From NCBI RefSeq assembly GCF_027111295.1, contig NZ_CP114287.1:3906001-3970000 (forward strand): DNA of 64,000 bases. The letters run 5' to 3'. The notes under the pieces were generated by a model. The model made no database searches. It had not been told where the DNA came from and worked only from the letters and a program-made list of their open reading frames with translations. The DNA comes from Flavobacterium gelatinilyticum (GTDB lineage Bacteria > Bacteroidota > Bacteroidia > Flavobacteriales > Flavobacteriaceae). Positions 16,722 through 25,859 of the stretch are shown one piece after another. Position 1 is the first letter of the stretch, and the number at the start of each line of letters is the position of its first letter. Made by a program: the position numbers and the translations under genes.

Positions 16722-17304
16722 TACTATTGATTTTAAAAATTTATGGAGAAAACAAACCATAAATCAGCCTGATATGCAGGATTTACTGGCGAGAGTAAGT
16801 AAATTTAAAAAAGGTGCTTTACGCAGTTTGTGGATTATGAATGTACTTCTTTTTGCTACAAGTGCCTTTATAGTTTTTGTCTGGATGTATTATCAGCCGC
16901 AGTTTATTTCGACTAAAATTGGTATTATCATCACAATACTGGCGATGGTGATCTATTTGTTTAAACATAATAAACTAGCAGGCAGTTATAAAAATATAGA
17001 TTCGACCCAAAGTAATCAGGAATACCTGCAGCGATTAATTACAATTAAAAAGAAACAGCAGTTTTTGCAAACCAAAATGCTCAGCCTTTACTTTTTGCTT
17101 CTAACTTCCGGTATTTGTTTGTATATATATGAATATGCGGCCAGAATGAGCTTGACGGGCGCTGCTTTGGCCTATGGAATAACTTTATTATGGATGTTGT
17201 TTAACTGGTTTTATCTCCGCCCGAAACAAATAAGAAAACAAGAAGAAAAGATAAACAATCTTATTCATGCTTTTGAAGAAATCAACAATCAATTTGATGT
17301 ATAA
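16708..17304 (+). CDS. Membrane protein, probable anti-sigma partner
   Basis: Encodes 198 residues. A soluble N-terminal stretch of about 40 residues (DFKNLWRKQTINQPDMQDLL) is followed by two hydrophobic segments near residues 42-62 and 70-87, a basic loop, and two more near 125-145 and 150-170, then a charged C-terminal helix. Overlap by 14 nt with the sigma-factor gene implies translational coupling, and this position usually holds the anti-sigma factor. No zinc-binding HxxxCxxC motif is seen, so it would be a non-ZAS type. Function inferred from context only. Confidence 0.6.
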   Translation: MDNDNTIDFKNLWRKQTINQPDMQDLLARVSKFKKGALRSLWIMNVLLFATSAFIVFVWMYYQPQFISTKIGIIITILAMVIYLFKHNKLAGSYKNIDSTQSNQEYLQRLITIKKKQQFLQTKMLSLYFLLLTSGICLYIYEYAARMSLTGAALAYGITLLWMLFNWFYLRPKQIRKQEEKINNLIHAFEEINNQFDV

Positions 17305-17311
17305 AAAGAAA

Positions 17312-17343
17312 AGCTTCGTATTTCTACGAAGCTCTTTCTTTTT
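17312..17343 (+). terminator. Terminator between convergent genes
   Basis: AGCTTCGTA (17312-17320) and TACGAAGCT (17325-17333) form a perfect 9-bp stem with a TTTC loop and a T-rich tail. The A-rich left flank makes it usable from both strands. Confidence 0.85.
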
Positions 17344-17372
17344 CCAAAAACAAAAAATTAAATCCTAACCTA

Positions 17373-17801
17373 TTAAAATTGTCTAGGGAATATGTAGGTC
17401 TTCGGGTGAGCTACGATAATCCCTTCTGAGTTTGCAGTTGCTGTTAATTCAGAAACTACTTTTCCTCCAACATAAATTTTTGCAGTTAAAGTTTGTCCTG
17501 CTACACCGCCATAACCAGAGGAGTGAACTAATGCACCATCAGAATCTGCATCAGCTGTGAATTCCAAAACCCATGGAAGTGCCAAAATATCTCCTATTTG
17601 AGGAGAACCGCTTTTGTCCATATACGAGACATCCAGTTTTCCGGTAAAATTTCCGGTAACTTCATATTTTACATCTCTCGATACCACAACTGGTTCCTCA
17701 ATAATTACCTCTTCGTTGTCGTTGTTGTCATCGCTGCTGCAAGACCCTGCTGTAAAAGCAAGAGTAAGCGCAAGTGCTATAGTTTTTAAAATAGATTTCA
17801 T
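17373..17801 (-). CDS. Lipoprotein with MmpS-like beta domain
   Basis: Encodes 142 residues from the ATG at 17801 (an in-frame TTG lies 6 nt upstream). Signal peptide and lipobox end at AGSCSSDDN, followed by an acidic linker. The mature part (VKYEVTGNFTGKLDVSYMDK, ILALPWVLEF, LTAKIYVGGKVVSELTAT) resembles the small beta-sandwich annotated as MmpS-like in Flavobacterium: a tyrosine-rich first strand, an LPW turn, and a KIxVxGKVV strand. Probably a cell-surface or periplasmic lipoprotein. Function unknown. Confidence 0.65.
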   Translation of the reverse strand: MKSILKTIALALTLAFTAGSCSSDDNNDNEEVIIEEPVVVSRDVKYEVTGNFTGKLDVSYMDKSGSPQIGDILALPWVLEFTADADSDGALVHSSGYGGVAGQTLTAKIYVGGKVVSELTATANSEGIIVAHPKTYIFPRQF

Positions 17802-17965
17802 ATACAAAACTTTTAATGATTAATTAATAAAGCAAAATTAACAGCTTATTAAAAGGAGGTCAATACCTGATAAAATGCATTTTATATTACCTGTAATCAG
17901 GTAAAAAAAACGAAAACCTTTTCCAGACGGGTTTTAATTTAATAAATTTGGGCAAATACCATTTT

Positions 17966-19978
17966 ATGAAGAAAAATTACTTTCTTTTACTTTTACTCAT
18001 TTTATCCGCCGCTTCATACTCACAGGTTATTCTTTCTCTGGATGACGATTCTGTTTATATTGACAGTATCGCCAGGGTTACTAAAAACACAAAATCAGAT
18101 AGTATAAAATGTTTGTATAGTTTTAGATTGTCCAAACTCTACCTGATGGTTCAGGATGCCGAAAAATCCAAACACTATTTAGAACAAGGAAACAAACTCA
18201 AAGCTCAATTCCCGTTTTTAAACGACGCTGCTATTTATTATAACTCTTCCAGTTTTCTGCAGAAGGGAGATTTAGACGGTTTCGAAAAAGAACTTTTAAA
18301 AGCCAATCAGCAGCTGAAAAAATATTACGATACCGAGGCATTCCGTCTTCGGGCAATCATACTTCAGAATTACGGCATCATTCAGCAGCGCAAGAATAAT
18401 GAAAAAGCGTACATGAAACTGCTGATTAACGAGGCGATCCCAATTGCCAAAAGAAGCCGTGATTACGAGCTTATCAGCGGATTGTATAAGTCGGTTGCTA
18501 TAATTTTTATGAATACAAGCGAGCGCGAAAAAGCAAGCGAGTATCTCAGCGAAGCCCAAAAATATATTGAAAGAGCATTGAGGAAAACGCCTACGCTTGC
18601 AGAATCTAAAATGGAAACGTATATTATTTATGCTGAAAATCTGGTTGAGCTCAAACATTTTTATGATGCCAAAAAAGTGCTGGATAAAGCGTTTTCGACC
18701 TTAAAAGATTTCCCGGAATCGAACCTCAATGATTCATATTATTATTCGGAAGGGATTTATTACGCCAAGCAGAATAAAAGTGATAATGCTTTGGAGAGTT
18801 ATGCCAAAGGAATTAAATCGGCAGAAAAACATCAGAACACGATTGCCTTAAACCGACTAAAATTTGCTGAATACGAAGTGCTTTTTAAATTGAAAAATTA
18901 TGAGAAAGCCAAAATTAATATTGATTATCTGCTGCAGAACACGCCATTTATTGTAGAGAAAAAAGATTATTATAATGAAATGGCCAAACTTTATAATGCG
19001 ACCAAAGAATATGATAAGGCCTATTATTATTCGCATAAATACAATATTATAAATGACAGTTTAAACAGCAGTAAGTTTAAAACCGAAATCGTAGAGCTGG
19101 AAGCCAAATACAAAAAAGCCGAAAGCGAGAAAAAAATCTCTTTGCTGCAGTCTGAAAATGAAAAAGCAGCTTTGATGGTTTACAACAATCATTTAAATAC
19201 AATTCTTTTCGCGGTATTGTCTTTTTTGTTGTTTCTTACCGTTTTGTTTTTGTGGATTTTTAATAAAAATCAAAAGAAATTAAGTGCCCAGAAAGAAATT
19301 AACCTTAAACAGGAATTGAATGCGTTCGAAAGCCGTCATAAACTTTCGGTTTCCAAAGCCCTGATTCAGGGTGAAGAAGTAGAACGAAAGAGAATTGCGA
19401 GGGATTTACACGATGGCCTCGGGAGTATGTTATCGAGTTTGAAAATTCATTTAAATCTGGCACAGAAAGAAAAAGACGAAGCTATTACCGGAGTAAGTAA
19501 TTTACTGGATAATTCGATTAAGGAACTTCGGAATATTTCGCAGAATTTAATGCCGGAAACTTTATTAGAACTCAGTCTTGAACATGCTCTACGGGATTTA
19601 TGCGCCGCTAATTCGAATGTCGTTACGAAGATTGAATTTCAATATCTGATAAAAAAATCAAAATTATCCAAGACCGATGAGATCATGATTTACAGGATTA
19701 TTCAGGAATTGCTCAATAATGCTTTAAAGTATGCAAATGCCTCCCAGGTTTTGGTTTCCTGTTCGCAGAATAAAGATGTCTTTTTTATTACCGTTGAAGA
19801 TAACGGTTTAGGGTTCGATATGGCAGAATCTAAAAACAAAAAAGGAATGGGCTTAAAGAATATTATAAACCGTGTGGAATTTCTAAACGGAAAACTGGAA
19901 ATAGATAGCAAAATAAACGAAGGAACTTCAATTTATATCGAATTGAAAGTGTTGAACGAAAATCAGGAAAATGAATAA
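17966..19978 (+). CDS. TPR-containing sensor histidine kinase (HisKA_3 type)
   Basis: Encodes 670 residues from the ATG at 17966; a TTG 18 nt upstream overlaps the promoter-like TAAATTTG and is unlikely to be the start. A signal peptide is followed by TPR-like helices over about 350 residues, one membrane segment near residues 412-434 (TILFAVLSFLLFLTVLFLW), a coiled-coil, the HisKA_3 box EEVERKRIARDLHDGLGS with phosphoacceptor His482, and an HATPase domain (ELLNNALKYANAS, VEDNGLGFDM, GMGLKNIINRV). It senses something outside the cytoplasm and signals to the response regulator gene that overlaps it by 8 nt. The stimulus is unknown. Confidence 0.93.
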   Translation: MKKNYFLLLLLILSAASYSQVILSLDDDSVYIDSIARVTKNTKSDSIKCLYSFRLSKLYLMVQDAEKSKHYLEQGNKLKAQFPFLNDAAIYYNSSSFLQKGDLDGFEKELLKANQQLKKYYDTEAFRLRAIILQNYGIIQQRKNNEKAYMKLLINEAIPIAKRSRDYELISGLYKSVAIIFMNTSEREKASEYLSEAQKYIERALRKTPTLAESKMETYIIYAENLVELKHFYDAKKVLDKAFSTLKDFPESNLNDSYYYSEGIYYAKQNKSDNALESYAKGIKSAEKHQNTIALNRLKFAEYEVLFKLKNYEKAKINIDYLLQNTPFIVEKKDYYNEMAKLYNATKEYDKAYYYSHKYNIINDSLNSSKFKTEIVELEAKYKKAESEKKISLLQSENEKAALMVYNNHLNTILFAVLSFLLFLTVLFLWIFNKNQKKLSAQKEINLKQELNAFESRHKLSVSKALIQGEEVERKRIARDLHDGLGSMLSSLKIHLNLAQKEKDEAITGVSNLLDNSIKELRNISQNLMPETLLELSLEHALRDLCAANSNVVTKIEFQYLIKKSKLSKTDEIMIYRIIQELLNNALKYANASQVLVSCSQNKDVFFITVEDNGLGFDMAESKNKKGMGLKNIINRVEFLNGKLEIDSKINEGTSIYIELKVLNENQENE

Positions 19979-20606
19979 AAAGTATAAAATGGTAGTGGTC
20001 GACGATCACCCAATTGTAATTTCGGGGATTACTGGACTGCTTTCGGATTTAGATAATGTCGAAATTGTGCAAAAAATGCATTCCGGTGTAACGCTTTTGG
20101 ATTATATCGAAAATAATAAAGTCGATGTAATTTTAGTCGATATTTTTCTGCCGGTGATAACAGGAATTGATCTTTGTAAATCGATTAAACAAAAATTTCC
20201 TGAAATCGTAATTATTGGAATGAGCAGTCAGTCGGAGCGCAGTCTTGTGATGCAGTTTATACGAAACGGCGGTAACGGTTATATTTTGAAAAATGCCTCG
20301 TTTGAGGAATTTAAAAACTGTATTTATAAAGCCATTGAAGGTGAAATTGTGTTCAGCGATGAGGTAAAAACGATTGTAAGCCAGCCTTTGTCTGAAGACC
20401 TTGATGTGGTTCCGAGTTTAAGCAGACGAGAAAAAGACATTGCGATTTTGCTTTCTAAAGGAAAACAAACACAGGAAATTGCCGATGAATTATTCTTAAG
20501 CTTTTTGACCGTACAGACACACCGAAGAAATATTCTTCAGAAATACAAGACAAAAAATGTAGCTGAATTGATTACACTGCTCCTAAAAAACAATCTTTTG
20601 GACTAA
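19971..20606 (+). CDS. LuxR/NarL-family response regulator
   Basis: Encodes 211 residues. The receiver domain contains the acidic pair (VVVDDHP), the phosphoacceptor Asp57 in VDVILVDIFLP, and the conserved lysine in GYILKNAS. The C-terminal LuxR helix-turn-helix is clear (LSRREKDIAILLSKGKQTQE, IADELFLSFLTVQTHRRNIL, KYKTKNVAELI). The start overlaps the end of the histidine kinase gene by 8 nt, so the two form a cognate pair in one operon. Target genes are not evident in the window. Confidence 0.95.
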   Translation: MNKKYKMVVVDDHPIVISGITGLLSDLDNVEIVQKMHSGVTLLDYIENNKVDVILVDIFLPVITGIDLCKSIKQKFPEIVIIGMSSQSERSLVMQFIRNGGNGYILKNASFEEFKNCIYKAIEGEIVFSDEVKTIVSQPLSEDLDVVPSLSRREKDIAILLSKGKQTQEIADELFLSFLTVQTHRRNILQKYKTKNVAELITLLLKNNLLD

Positions 20607-20703
20607 AAATGGCTGAAAAAATGTCAAAATGGCATTTTGTTAAAATGGTTTATAATTTGATGTTTGTTTTGTAACTTTAAAAATCAATCAAAAAGTATAA
20701 AAC

Positions 20704-21387
20704 ATGGGAAGTGGATATTTAATTCTCGCCGGAGCAATTATGTTGTTCAGCTGGATGGTGAGTTCAAAACTTAAAAGTAAATTCGAATTATATTCTAAGC
20801 TGCAATTACGAAACGGAATGAGCGGCCGCGAAATAGCAGAAAAAATGCTTGCTGATAACGGAATCAGGGATGTTCGTGTTATTTCGACTCCGGGACAGTT
20901 AACAGATCATTATAACCCGTCAGACAAAACGGTAAATTTAAGTGAAGCAGTTTATAATCATCGTAATGCGGCAGCTGCAGCTGTAGCAGCTCACGAATGC
21001 GGACATGCGGTACAGCACGCTATTGGTTATGAATGGTTAACTATGCGTTCAAAATTAGTTCCTATTGTAAGTGTAGCTTCAAATTTCATGCAGTGGATTC
21101 TGCTGGCCGGAATTTTAATGATCAGAACCTTTCCGCAATTACTTTTAGTCGGAATCATCATTTTTGCTTTAACGACTTTGTTTTCTATTGTAACACTGCC
21201 GGTAGAATATGATGCGAGTAACAGAGCATTAGCATGGCTGGAAAACAAACATATGCTGACACAGGAAGAGCAGGCAGGAGCAAAAGATGCTTTAAAATGG
21301 GCGGCAAGAACCTATGTGGTAGCTGCCTTAGGATCGATAGCAACGCTGTTGTACTATATTTCGATTTATTCAAACAGGAGAAATTAA
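20704..21387 (+). CDS. Zinc metallopeptidase of the YugP family
   Basis: Encodes 227 residues. An N-terminal membrane segment (SGYLILAGAIMLFSWMVSS) precedes a domain with the zinc motif HECGH (in AAAAAVAAHECGHAVQHAIG, residues about 85-104), then two or three further hydrophobic segments and a C-terminal one. This matches the neutral zinc metallopeptidase_2 / YugP group. An upstream TAACTTTA near 20670 may be the promoter. Substrates are unknown in the family. Single gene, closed by a strong terminator. Confidence 0.9.
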   Translation: MGSGYLILAGAIMLFSWMVSSKLKSKFELYSKLQLRNGMSGREIAEKMLADNGIRDVRVISTPGQLTDHYNPSDKTVNLSEAVYNHRNAAAAAVAAHECGHAVQHAIGYEWLTMRSKLVPIVSVASNFMQWILLAGILMIRTFPQLLLVGIIIFALTTLFSIVTLPVEYDASNRALAWLENKHMLTQEEQAGAKDALKWAARTYVVAALGSIATLLYYISIYSNRRN

Positions 21388-21420
21388 TTGAGATAATTAG
21401 TCAATTAGATAATTTATAGT

Positions 21421-21461
21421 AAACCCGATTGGTTTTTTAAAACCAGTCGGGTTTTGTTTTT
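21421..21461 (+). terminator. Terminator after the zinc peptidase gene
   Basis: A 16-bp stem (21421-21436 with 21439-21454, one T-G wobble; core AACCCGA/TCGGGTT) is followed by TGTTTTT. The AACCCGA/TCGGGTT core recurs in the terminator after fbp. Confidence 0.85.
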
Positions 21462-21509
21462 AGGTAGTTTTTGAAATTATCTAATTATCAAATTGCCGCA
21501 TTATCTAAT

Positions 21510-21980
21510 TTACAACTGTATCTGCCTGTCGATCTGTTGATCCAGCGAAATAAAAGTTTCGGTTCTGGAGACACCTTCAATTGCCTGTATTTTTGTATTT
21601 AAAAGCTGCATCAGGTGTTCGTTGTCCCGACAGATAATTTTAATTAAAACTGACCAGTTTCCTGTAGTGTAATGACATTCCAAAACTTCGGGGATTTTGC
21701 GTAATTCTTTTACGGCTTCTGAGTTTCGTGAAGCTTTGTCAAGATAAACACCAACAAAAGCCATTGTGTTATAACCTAAAACTTTTGGGTTAACCGTAAA
21801 CTTTGATCCTGAGATTACACCGGATTGTTCCAGTTTTTTTAAACGCTGGTGAATGGCTGCTCCGGAGATTCCAATTTTATTGGCAATCTGAAGTATAGGT
21901 TTTCGGGCATCGTCCATCAGGTATCGAAGAATTTCTTTGTCGATACCGTCAATTTCAATTAAAAGGGAGTTGATTTTCAT
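21510..21980 (-). CDS. Lrp/AsnC-family transcriptional regulator
   Basis: Encodes 156 residues. The N-terminal helix-turn-helix is typical (IDKEILRYLMDDARKPILQI, ANKIGISGAAIHQRLKKLEQ, SGVISGSKFTVN), followed by the RAM/ACT-like ligand domain (TMAFVGVYLDKA, VLECHYTTGNWSVLIKI, AIEGVSRTETFISLD). Such regulators form octamers and respond to amino acids. It stands alone with no operon partner, so its effector and targets cannot be guessed here. Confidence 0.93.
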   Translation of the reverse strand: MKINSLLIEIDGIDKEILRYLMDDARKPILQIANKIGISGAAIHQRLKKLEQSGVISGSKFTVNPKVLGYNTMAFVGVYLDKASRNSEAVKELRKIPEVLECHYTTGNWSVLIKIICRDNEHLMQLLNTKIQAIEGVSRTETFISLDQQIDRQIQL

Positions 21981-22149
21981 AACTTACAATTTGAAACTGT
22001 TTTTTGTGATTTGGGTTGAGAATAGAAATCAAATGTAGTTAAAATCAATTGCAAATCGAAACTCCAAAATTTTTAATTTCGATATTTTAAGAAAACATAG
22101 CTCAGTATTTCGGCTTTTGGAGACGTAGTTGAGATTGCTGTAAAAGAAA

Positions 22150-22190
22150 AAATTCCAAATCCCAAGTGATTAGTTTGGAATTTGGAATTT
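22150..22190. repeat. Inverted repeat of the ATTCCAAATTCCAA family
   Basis: Left arm 22150-22165 pairs with right arm 22175-22190 (16 bp, one wobble) between the Lrp gene and hemD. The same words occur after leuS. It may terminate hemD transcription, as on the minus strand it ends in AAATTTTTTC. Confidence 0.6.
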
Positions 22191-22213
22191 TAAAATTGTA
22201 TATTCTGGGAAAT

Positions 22214-22963
22214 TTATTTCCCTTTATTTGCCTCGGCAATATATTTTTCTAAAGCCATTGTCATAGAAGGTGTCTCAGGAGTTGGGGCAAGAATGTCGAT
22301 TCGTAAACCGTGATCTAATGCCTCTTTTTGAGTTGTGCTTCCAAAAACAGCTATTCTGGTGTTGTTTTGTTTGAAGTCTGGGAAGTTTTTAAACAATGAT
22401 TTAATTCCGGTTGGACTAAAAAATGCCAAAACATCGTAATAAACATCTGCAAGATCAGATAAGTCACTCATTACAGTTCTGTAAAAAATAGCTTGTGCCC
22501 AATCTACTTTAAGACCGTTTAATGTTACAGGAGCATCTGCATTTAATTGATCTGATGCTGGTAACAAAAATTTCTCGTCTTTGTACTTTTTAATTAGAGG
22601 AGATAAGTCTGCAAAATCTTTTGCTCCAACGTAAATTTTACGTTTTCTGTACACAACATACTTTTGCAGGTAAAATGCAACTGCTTCTGACTGACAAAAA
22701 TATTTCAATCCTTCAGGAACTTTGTAACGCATTTCATCGGCCACTCTAAAAAAATGATCTACAGCATTTCGACTTGTTAAAATGATCGCAGTGTAATGAT
22801 TAAGATCGATTTTTTGTAATCGAATCTCTTTTGCGCTAACCCCTTCCACATGAATAAATGGTCTGAAATCAATTTTTATTTTGTGTTTTTGTTGGAGCTC
22901 AAAGTAAGGAGAATTCTCCACTTTAGGTTCAGGCTGTGACACCAAAATTGTTTTCACTTTCAT
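22214..22963 (-). CDS. hemD: Uroporphyrinogen-III synthase
   Basis: Closes the linear hydroxymethylbilane to uroporphyrinogen III in haem synthesis. Encodes 249 residues. This family is weakly conserved; supporting features are the two-domain length, VKTILVSQPEPK at the start, YTAIILTSRNAVDHFF (the typical TSxNAV segment), KIYVGAKDFADL, and YDVLAFFSPTGIKSLFKNFP with the conserved SPTGI/SPSG segment, then IAVFGSTTQKEALDHGL. It follows a DUF4271 membrane-protein gene by 14 nt, an arrangement I recall from other Flavobacteria. Confidence 0.85.
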   Translation of the reverse strand: MKVKTILVSQPEPKVENSPYFELQQKHKIKIDFRPFIHVEGVSAKEIRLQKIDLNHYTAIILTSRNAVDHFFRVADEMRYKVPEGLKYFCQSEAVAFYLQKYVVYRKRKIYVGAKDFADLSPLIKKYKDEKFLLPASDQLNADAPVTLNGLKVDWAQAIFYRTVMSDLSDLADVYYDVLAFFSPTGIKSLFKNFPDFKQNNTRIAVFGSTTQKEALDHGLRIDILAPTPETPSMTMALEKYIAEANKGK

Positions 22964-22977
22964 ATTATAAACATTTT

Positions 22978-23667
22978 CTAAGCACTCCCTTTTGTAATCC
23001 AGTAATAAAGAAAATAATAAGGGGCTATTTCAAGAGCGCAAAGATACAAAATAAAATAAAATAACTTGCCGATAATTGCGTTTTGATATGTTTTAATTGA
23101 AATAAAATAAGAATACAGGCTGATACACAGTGAAATACCAATGATTGCAAGGGGTACAATCGTTGGAATATTATTGTAATAAAACAAAATTGCGTTGATT
23201 GGAAGGATTAAAACGCCAATGTACGTTCTGTAAGTAACTTTTTGCAAGTTAAAAAGCTCCACAAATTCCTCGATGTTGAAAGAAACTGCTACAATTTTTT
23301 CAATTAAATATTTAGCAAGAATAAAATAAAGAAGGAAAGTCGCAATCTGAATAAACAAAATCCAGTCTGTTTTAGAAATTACATCTGCCGTTTTTGAATT
23401 TGCTGAAAATATACTCATCGTAAGCTGAATAAAAAAAGCAAACGAAATTACCTGAACAAAAAATAAACCAACCGTAAAACTGCTTTTCATGTGGCTGTTG
23501 TCGCGGTAAATTTTAGCATATTTATCTGAGAAAATAAGCTTGCTGAATTCGGTAAAACGAGTTTCATAAGCTGATTTGGTCATGGCCACAACGGCAAACG
23601 TCAGGACAAACAAAGCTGTTGCCCAGTCTTTGTTTTCGATTATTCGTGGATTAAGATGTTCAATCAT
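22978..23667 (-). CDS. DUF4271 membrane protein
   Basis: Encodes 229 residues with about six hydrophobic segments. The N terminus (NPRIIENKDWATALFVLTFA) and the sequence YETRFTEFSKLIFSDKYAKIYRDN match what I remember of DUF4271. No catalytic residues are evident. It is transcribed just ahead of hemD, with 14 nt between them, so a link to haem or envelope functions is possible but unproven. Confidence 0.8.
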   Translation of the reverse strand: MIEHLNPRIIENKDWATALFVLTFAVVAMTKSAYETRFTEFSKLIFSDKYAKIYRDNSHMKSSFTVGLFFVQVISFAFFIQLTMSIFSANSKTADVISKTDWILFIQIATFLLYFILAKYLIEKIVAVSFNIEEFVELFNLQKVTYRTYIGVLILPINAILFYYNNIPTIVPLAIIGISLCISLYSYFISIKTYQNAIIGKLFYFILYLCALEIAPYYFLYYWITKGSA

Positions 23668-23744
23668 AGTGTCACAAAATTAGTAATTTTTTGTATCAAT
23701 AGTTTTATTATGTATTTATTATGAACCGAATGCTATAAAAAGTT

Positions 23745-23752
23745 TACTTTTG
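23745..23752 (+). promoter_or_regulatory. -7 element of the glycosyltransferase operon
   Basis: TACTTTTG fits TAnnTTTG and lies 22 nt before the ATG at 23775. A seven-codon frame (23755-23778) overlaps that start codon. Confidence 0.5.
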
Positions 23753-23774
23753 CGATGAAATTACCGAGAAAAAA

Positions 23775-24500
23775 ATGAGTGATAGTATTGTCATAATTCC
23801 TACTTATAACGAAATAGAAAACATAGAAAGTATAATAAGAGCAGTACTTTCGCAGCACAAACCTTTTCATCTTTTAATAATCGATGACAATTCTCCCGAT
23901 CATACGGCAGATAAAGTAATCGCCTTGCAGGAAGAATTTGAAGGAAGGCTGTTTTTAGAAAAAAGAGCAAAAAAAGCAGGATTAGGAACCGCTTACGTTC
24001 ATGGATTCAAATGGGCGCTGGAACGCAAATACGATTTCATTTTTGAAATGGATGCTGACTTTTCGCATAATCCAAGCGATCTTGAAAAATTATATGACGC
24101 CTGCCATTTTGGAGGTGCTGATCTGGCAATCGGTTCACGTTATGTAAAAGGCGTAAATGTGGTAAACTGGCCTTTGAGCCGCGTTTTAATGTCGTATTTT
24201 GCTTCGGTATATGTTAAGTTTATTACCGGAATGAAAATTCACGATGCAACCGCGGGTTTTGTCTGCTATAAAAGAGAGGTTTTAGAAAAAATCAATCTCA
24301 ACAAAATTAAATTTGTAGGATATGCGTTTCAGATAGAAATGAAATACAGAACCTATTGCGCTAAATTTGAAATTAAAGAAGTTCCGATCATTTTTACGGA
24401 CAGAACAAAAGGGGTTTCAAAAATGAGCAATGCTATTATTAAAGAAGCAATTCTGGGTGTAATAACGCTTCGATTAAAGAAATTAGTCAATTCATTATAA
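23775..24500 (+). CDS. Polyprenol monophosphomannose synthase-like glycosyltransferase (GT2)
   Basis: Encodes 241 residues. A GT-A fold is evident: VIIPTYNEIENIESII at the start, LLIIDDNSPDHTADKV with the nucleotide-binding acidic residues, FIFEMDADFSHNPSDLEKLY with the DxD-like metal site, and AGFVCYKREVLEKI. The family transfers mannose or another hexose from a nucleotide sugar to a polyprenyl phosphate, giving a lipid-linked donor. There is no C-terminal membrane region, as in the short bacterial forms. It is 9 nt upstream of pyrC; a shared transcript with pyrC and the DUF4296 gene is likely. Confidence 0.85.
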   Translation: MSDSIVIIPTYNEIENIESIIRAVLSQHKPFHLLIIDDNSPDHTADKVIALQEEFEGRLFLEKRAKKAGLGTAYVHGFKWALERKYDFIFEMDADFSHNPSDLEKLYDACHFGGADLAIGSRYVKGVNVVNWPLSRVLMSYFASVYVKFITGMKIHDATAGFVCYKREVLEKINLNKIKFVGYAFQIEMKYRTYCAKFEIKEVPIIFTDRTKGVSKMSNAIIKEAILGVITLRLKKLVNSL

Positions 24501-24509
24501 AAGAAGACA

Positions 24510-25850
24510 ATGAATAGGATTTTAATAAAAAATGCCAAAATAGTAAACGAAGGAACTATTTTTGAAGGAGATGTCCTGATAGAAAACGATCTGATTGTTG
24601 AAGTTTCAGACAGCATAAGTCTAAAAACATCAGATTGTATTGTAATTGATGCCGAAGGAAATTATTTAATGCCGGGTGCAATTGATGATCAGGTTCATTT
24701 TAGAGAACCAGGATTAACCCACAAAGGCGATATAGAATCAGAATCGAGAGCTGCCGTTGCAGGAGGAATTACTTCTTTTATCGAACAGCCCAACACGGTT
24801 CCAAATGCGGTGACTCAGGAAATACTAGAAGATAAATATCAAATTGCTTCTCAAAAATCATTTGCGAACTATTCGTTTATGATGGGAGCAACCAATGATA
24901 ATCTGGAAGAAGTTTTAAAAACGAATCCAAAGAATGTTGCCGGAATCAAGATTTTCCTTGGTTCTTCTACCGGAAATATGCTGGTTGATAATGAGGCAAC
25001 TTTAGAACGAATTTTTTCAAGTACGCCAATGTTAATTGCCGTGCATTGTGAAGATGAAACTACGATCCAGAATAATTTAGCCGAATTTAAAGAGAAATAC
25101 GGAGAAGATATTCCGGTAACGGCGCACAACTTAATCAGAAGTTCCGAGGCTTGTTATCTTTCTTCTTCAAAAGCAGTTGCGCTGGCGAAAAAGACAGGAG
25201 CGAGACTTCATATTTTTCACCTTTCGACAGCGAAAGAAATGGAATTATTTACGAATAAAATTCCGTTAGAAGATAAAAAAATCACGGCTGAGGTTTGCGT
25301 ACACCATCTTTGGTTTACAGATGAAGATTATAAAACAAAAGGGAATTTCATAAAATGGAATCCAGCTGTAAAAACCGCAGCAGATCGTAAAGCGCTTTGG
25401 GAAGCTTTAAATGACGGACGTATCGATGTTATTGCAACAGATCATGCACCGCATACCAAAGAAGAAAAACAACAATCGTACTTGAAAGCACCTTCTGGAG
25501 GGCCGCTGGTACAGCATGCAGTTGTGGCAATGTTCGAGGCGCATCATCAGGGAAAAATCAGCGTGGAGAAAATTGTAGAGAAAATGTGCCACAATCCGGC
25601 TAAGATTTTTAAAATTGAAAAAAGAGGATTTATTAAAGAAGGCTATTTTGCCGATTTGGTAATTGTGAACCCAAGTCTGCCGTGGAGCGTAAACTCAGAT
25701 AATATTTTATACAAATGCGGCTGGTCTCCGTTTGAAGGCACTACTTTCAAATCGAGAATTACGCATACTTTTGTAAACGGAGAATTGGTTTACAACAACT
25801 TTAAGGTGAAAGACAGCCGAGCAGGAAAGCGATTATTTTTTGACAGATAA
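24510..25850 (+). CDS. pyrC: Dihydroorotase
   Basis: Interconverts carbamoyl aspartate and dihydroorotate in pyrimidine synthesis. Encodes 446 residues of the amidohydrolase fold. Visible landmarks are MPGAIDDQVHFREPGLTHKG (metal site, residues about 53-72), FLGSSTGNMLVD, VHCEDE, HIFHLSTAKEMEL and VIATDHAPHTKEEK. The first metal-site motif reads DQVH where most amidohydrolases have HxH, so the first histidine is a glutamine; I believe Bacteroidota enzymes of this clade share this. It sits 9 nt after a glycosyltransferase gene and 9 nt before the DUF4296 gene. Confidence 0.92.
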   Translation: MNRILIKNAKIVNEGTIFEGDVLIENDLIVEVSDSISLKTSDCIVIDAEGNYLMPGAIDDQVHFREPGLTHKGDIESESRAAVAGGITSFIEQPNTVPNAVTQEILEDKYQIASQKSFANYSFMMGATNDNLEEVLKTNPKNVAGIKIFLGSSTGNMLVDNEATLERIFSSTPMLIAVHCEDETTIQNNLAEFKEKYGEDIPVTAHNLIRSSEACYLSSSKAVALAKKTGARLHIFHLSTAKEMELFTNKIPLEDKKITAEVCVHHLWFTDEDYKTKGNFIKWNPAVKTAADRKALWEALNDGRIDVIATDHAPHTKEEKQQSYLKAPSGGPLVQHAVVAMFEAHHQGKISVEKIVEKMCHNPAKIFKIEKRGFIKEGYFADLVIVNPSLPWSVNSDNILYKCGWSPFEGTTFKSRITHTFVNGELVYNNFKVKDSRAGKRLFFDR

Positions 25851-25859
25851 AAAGTCCAA

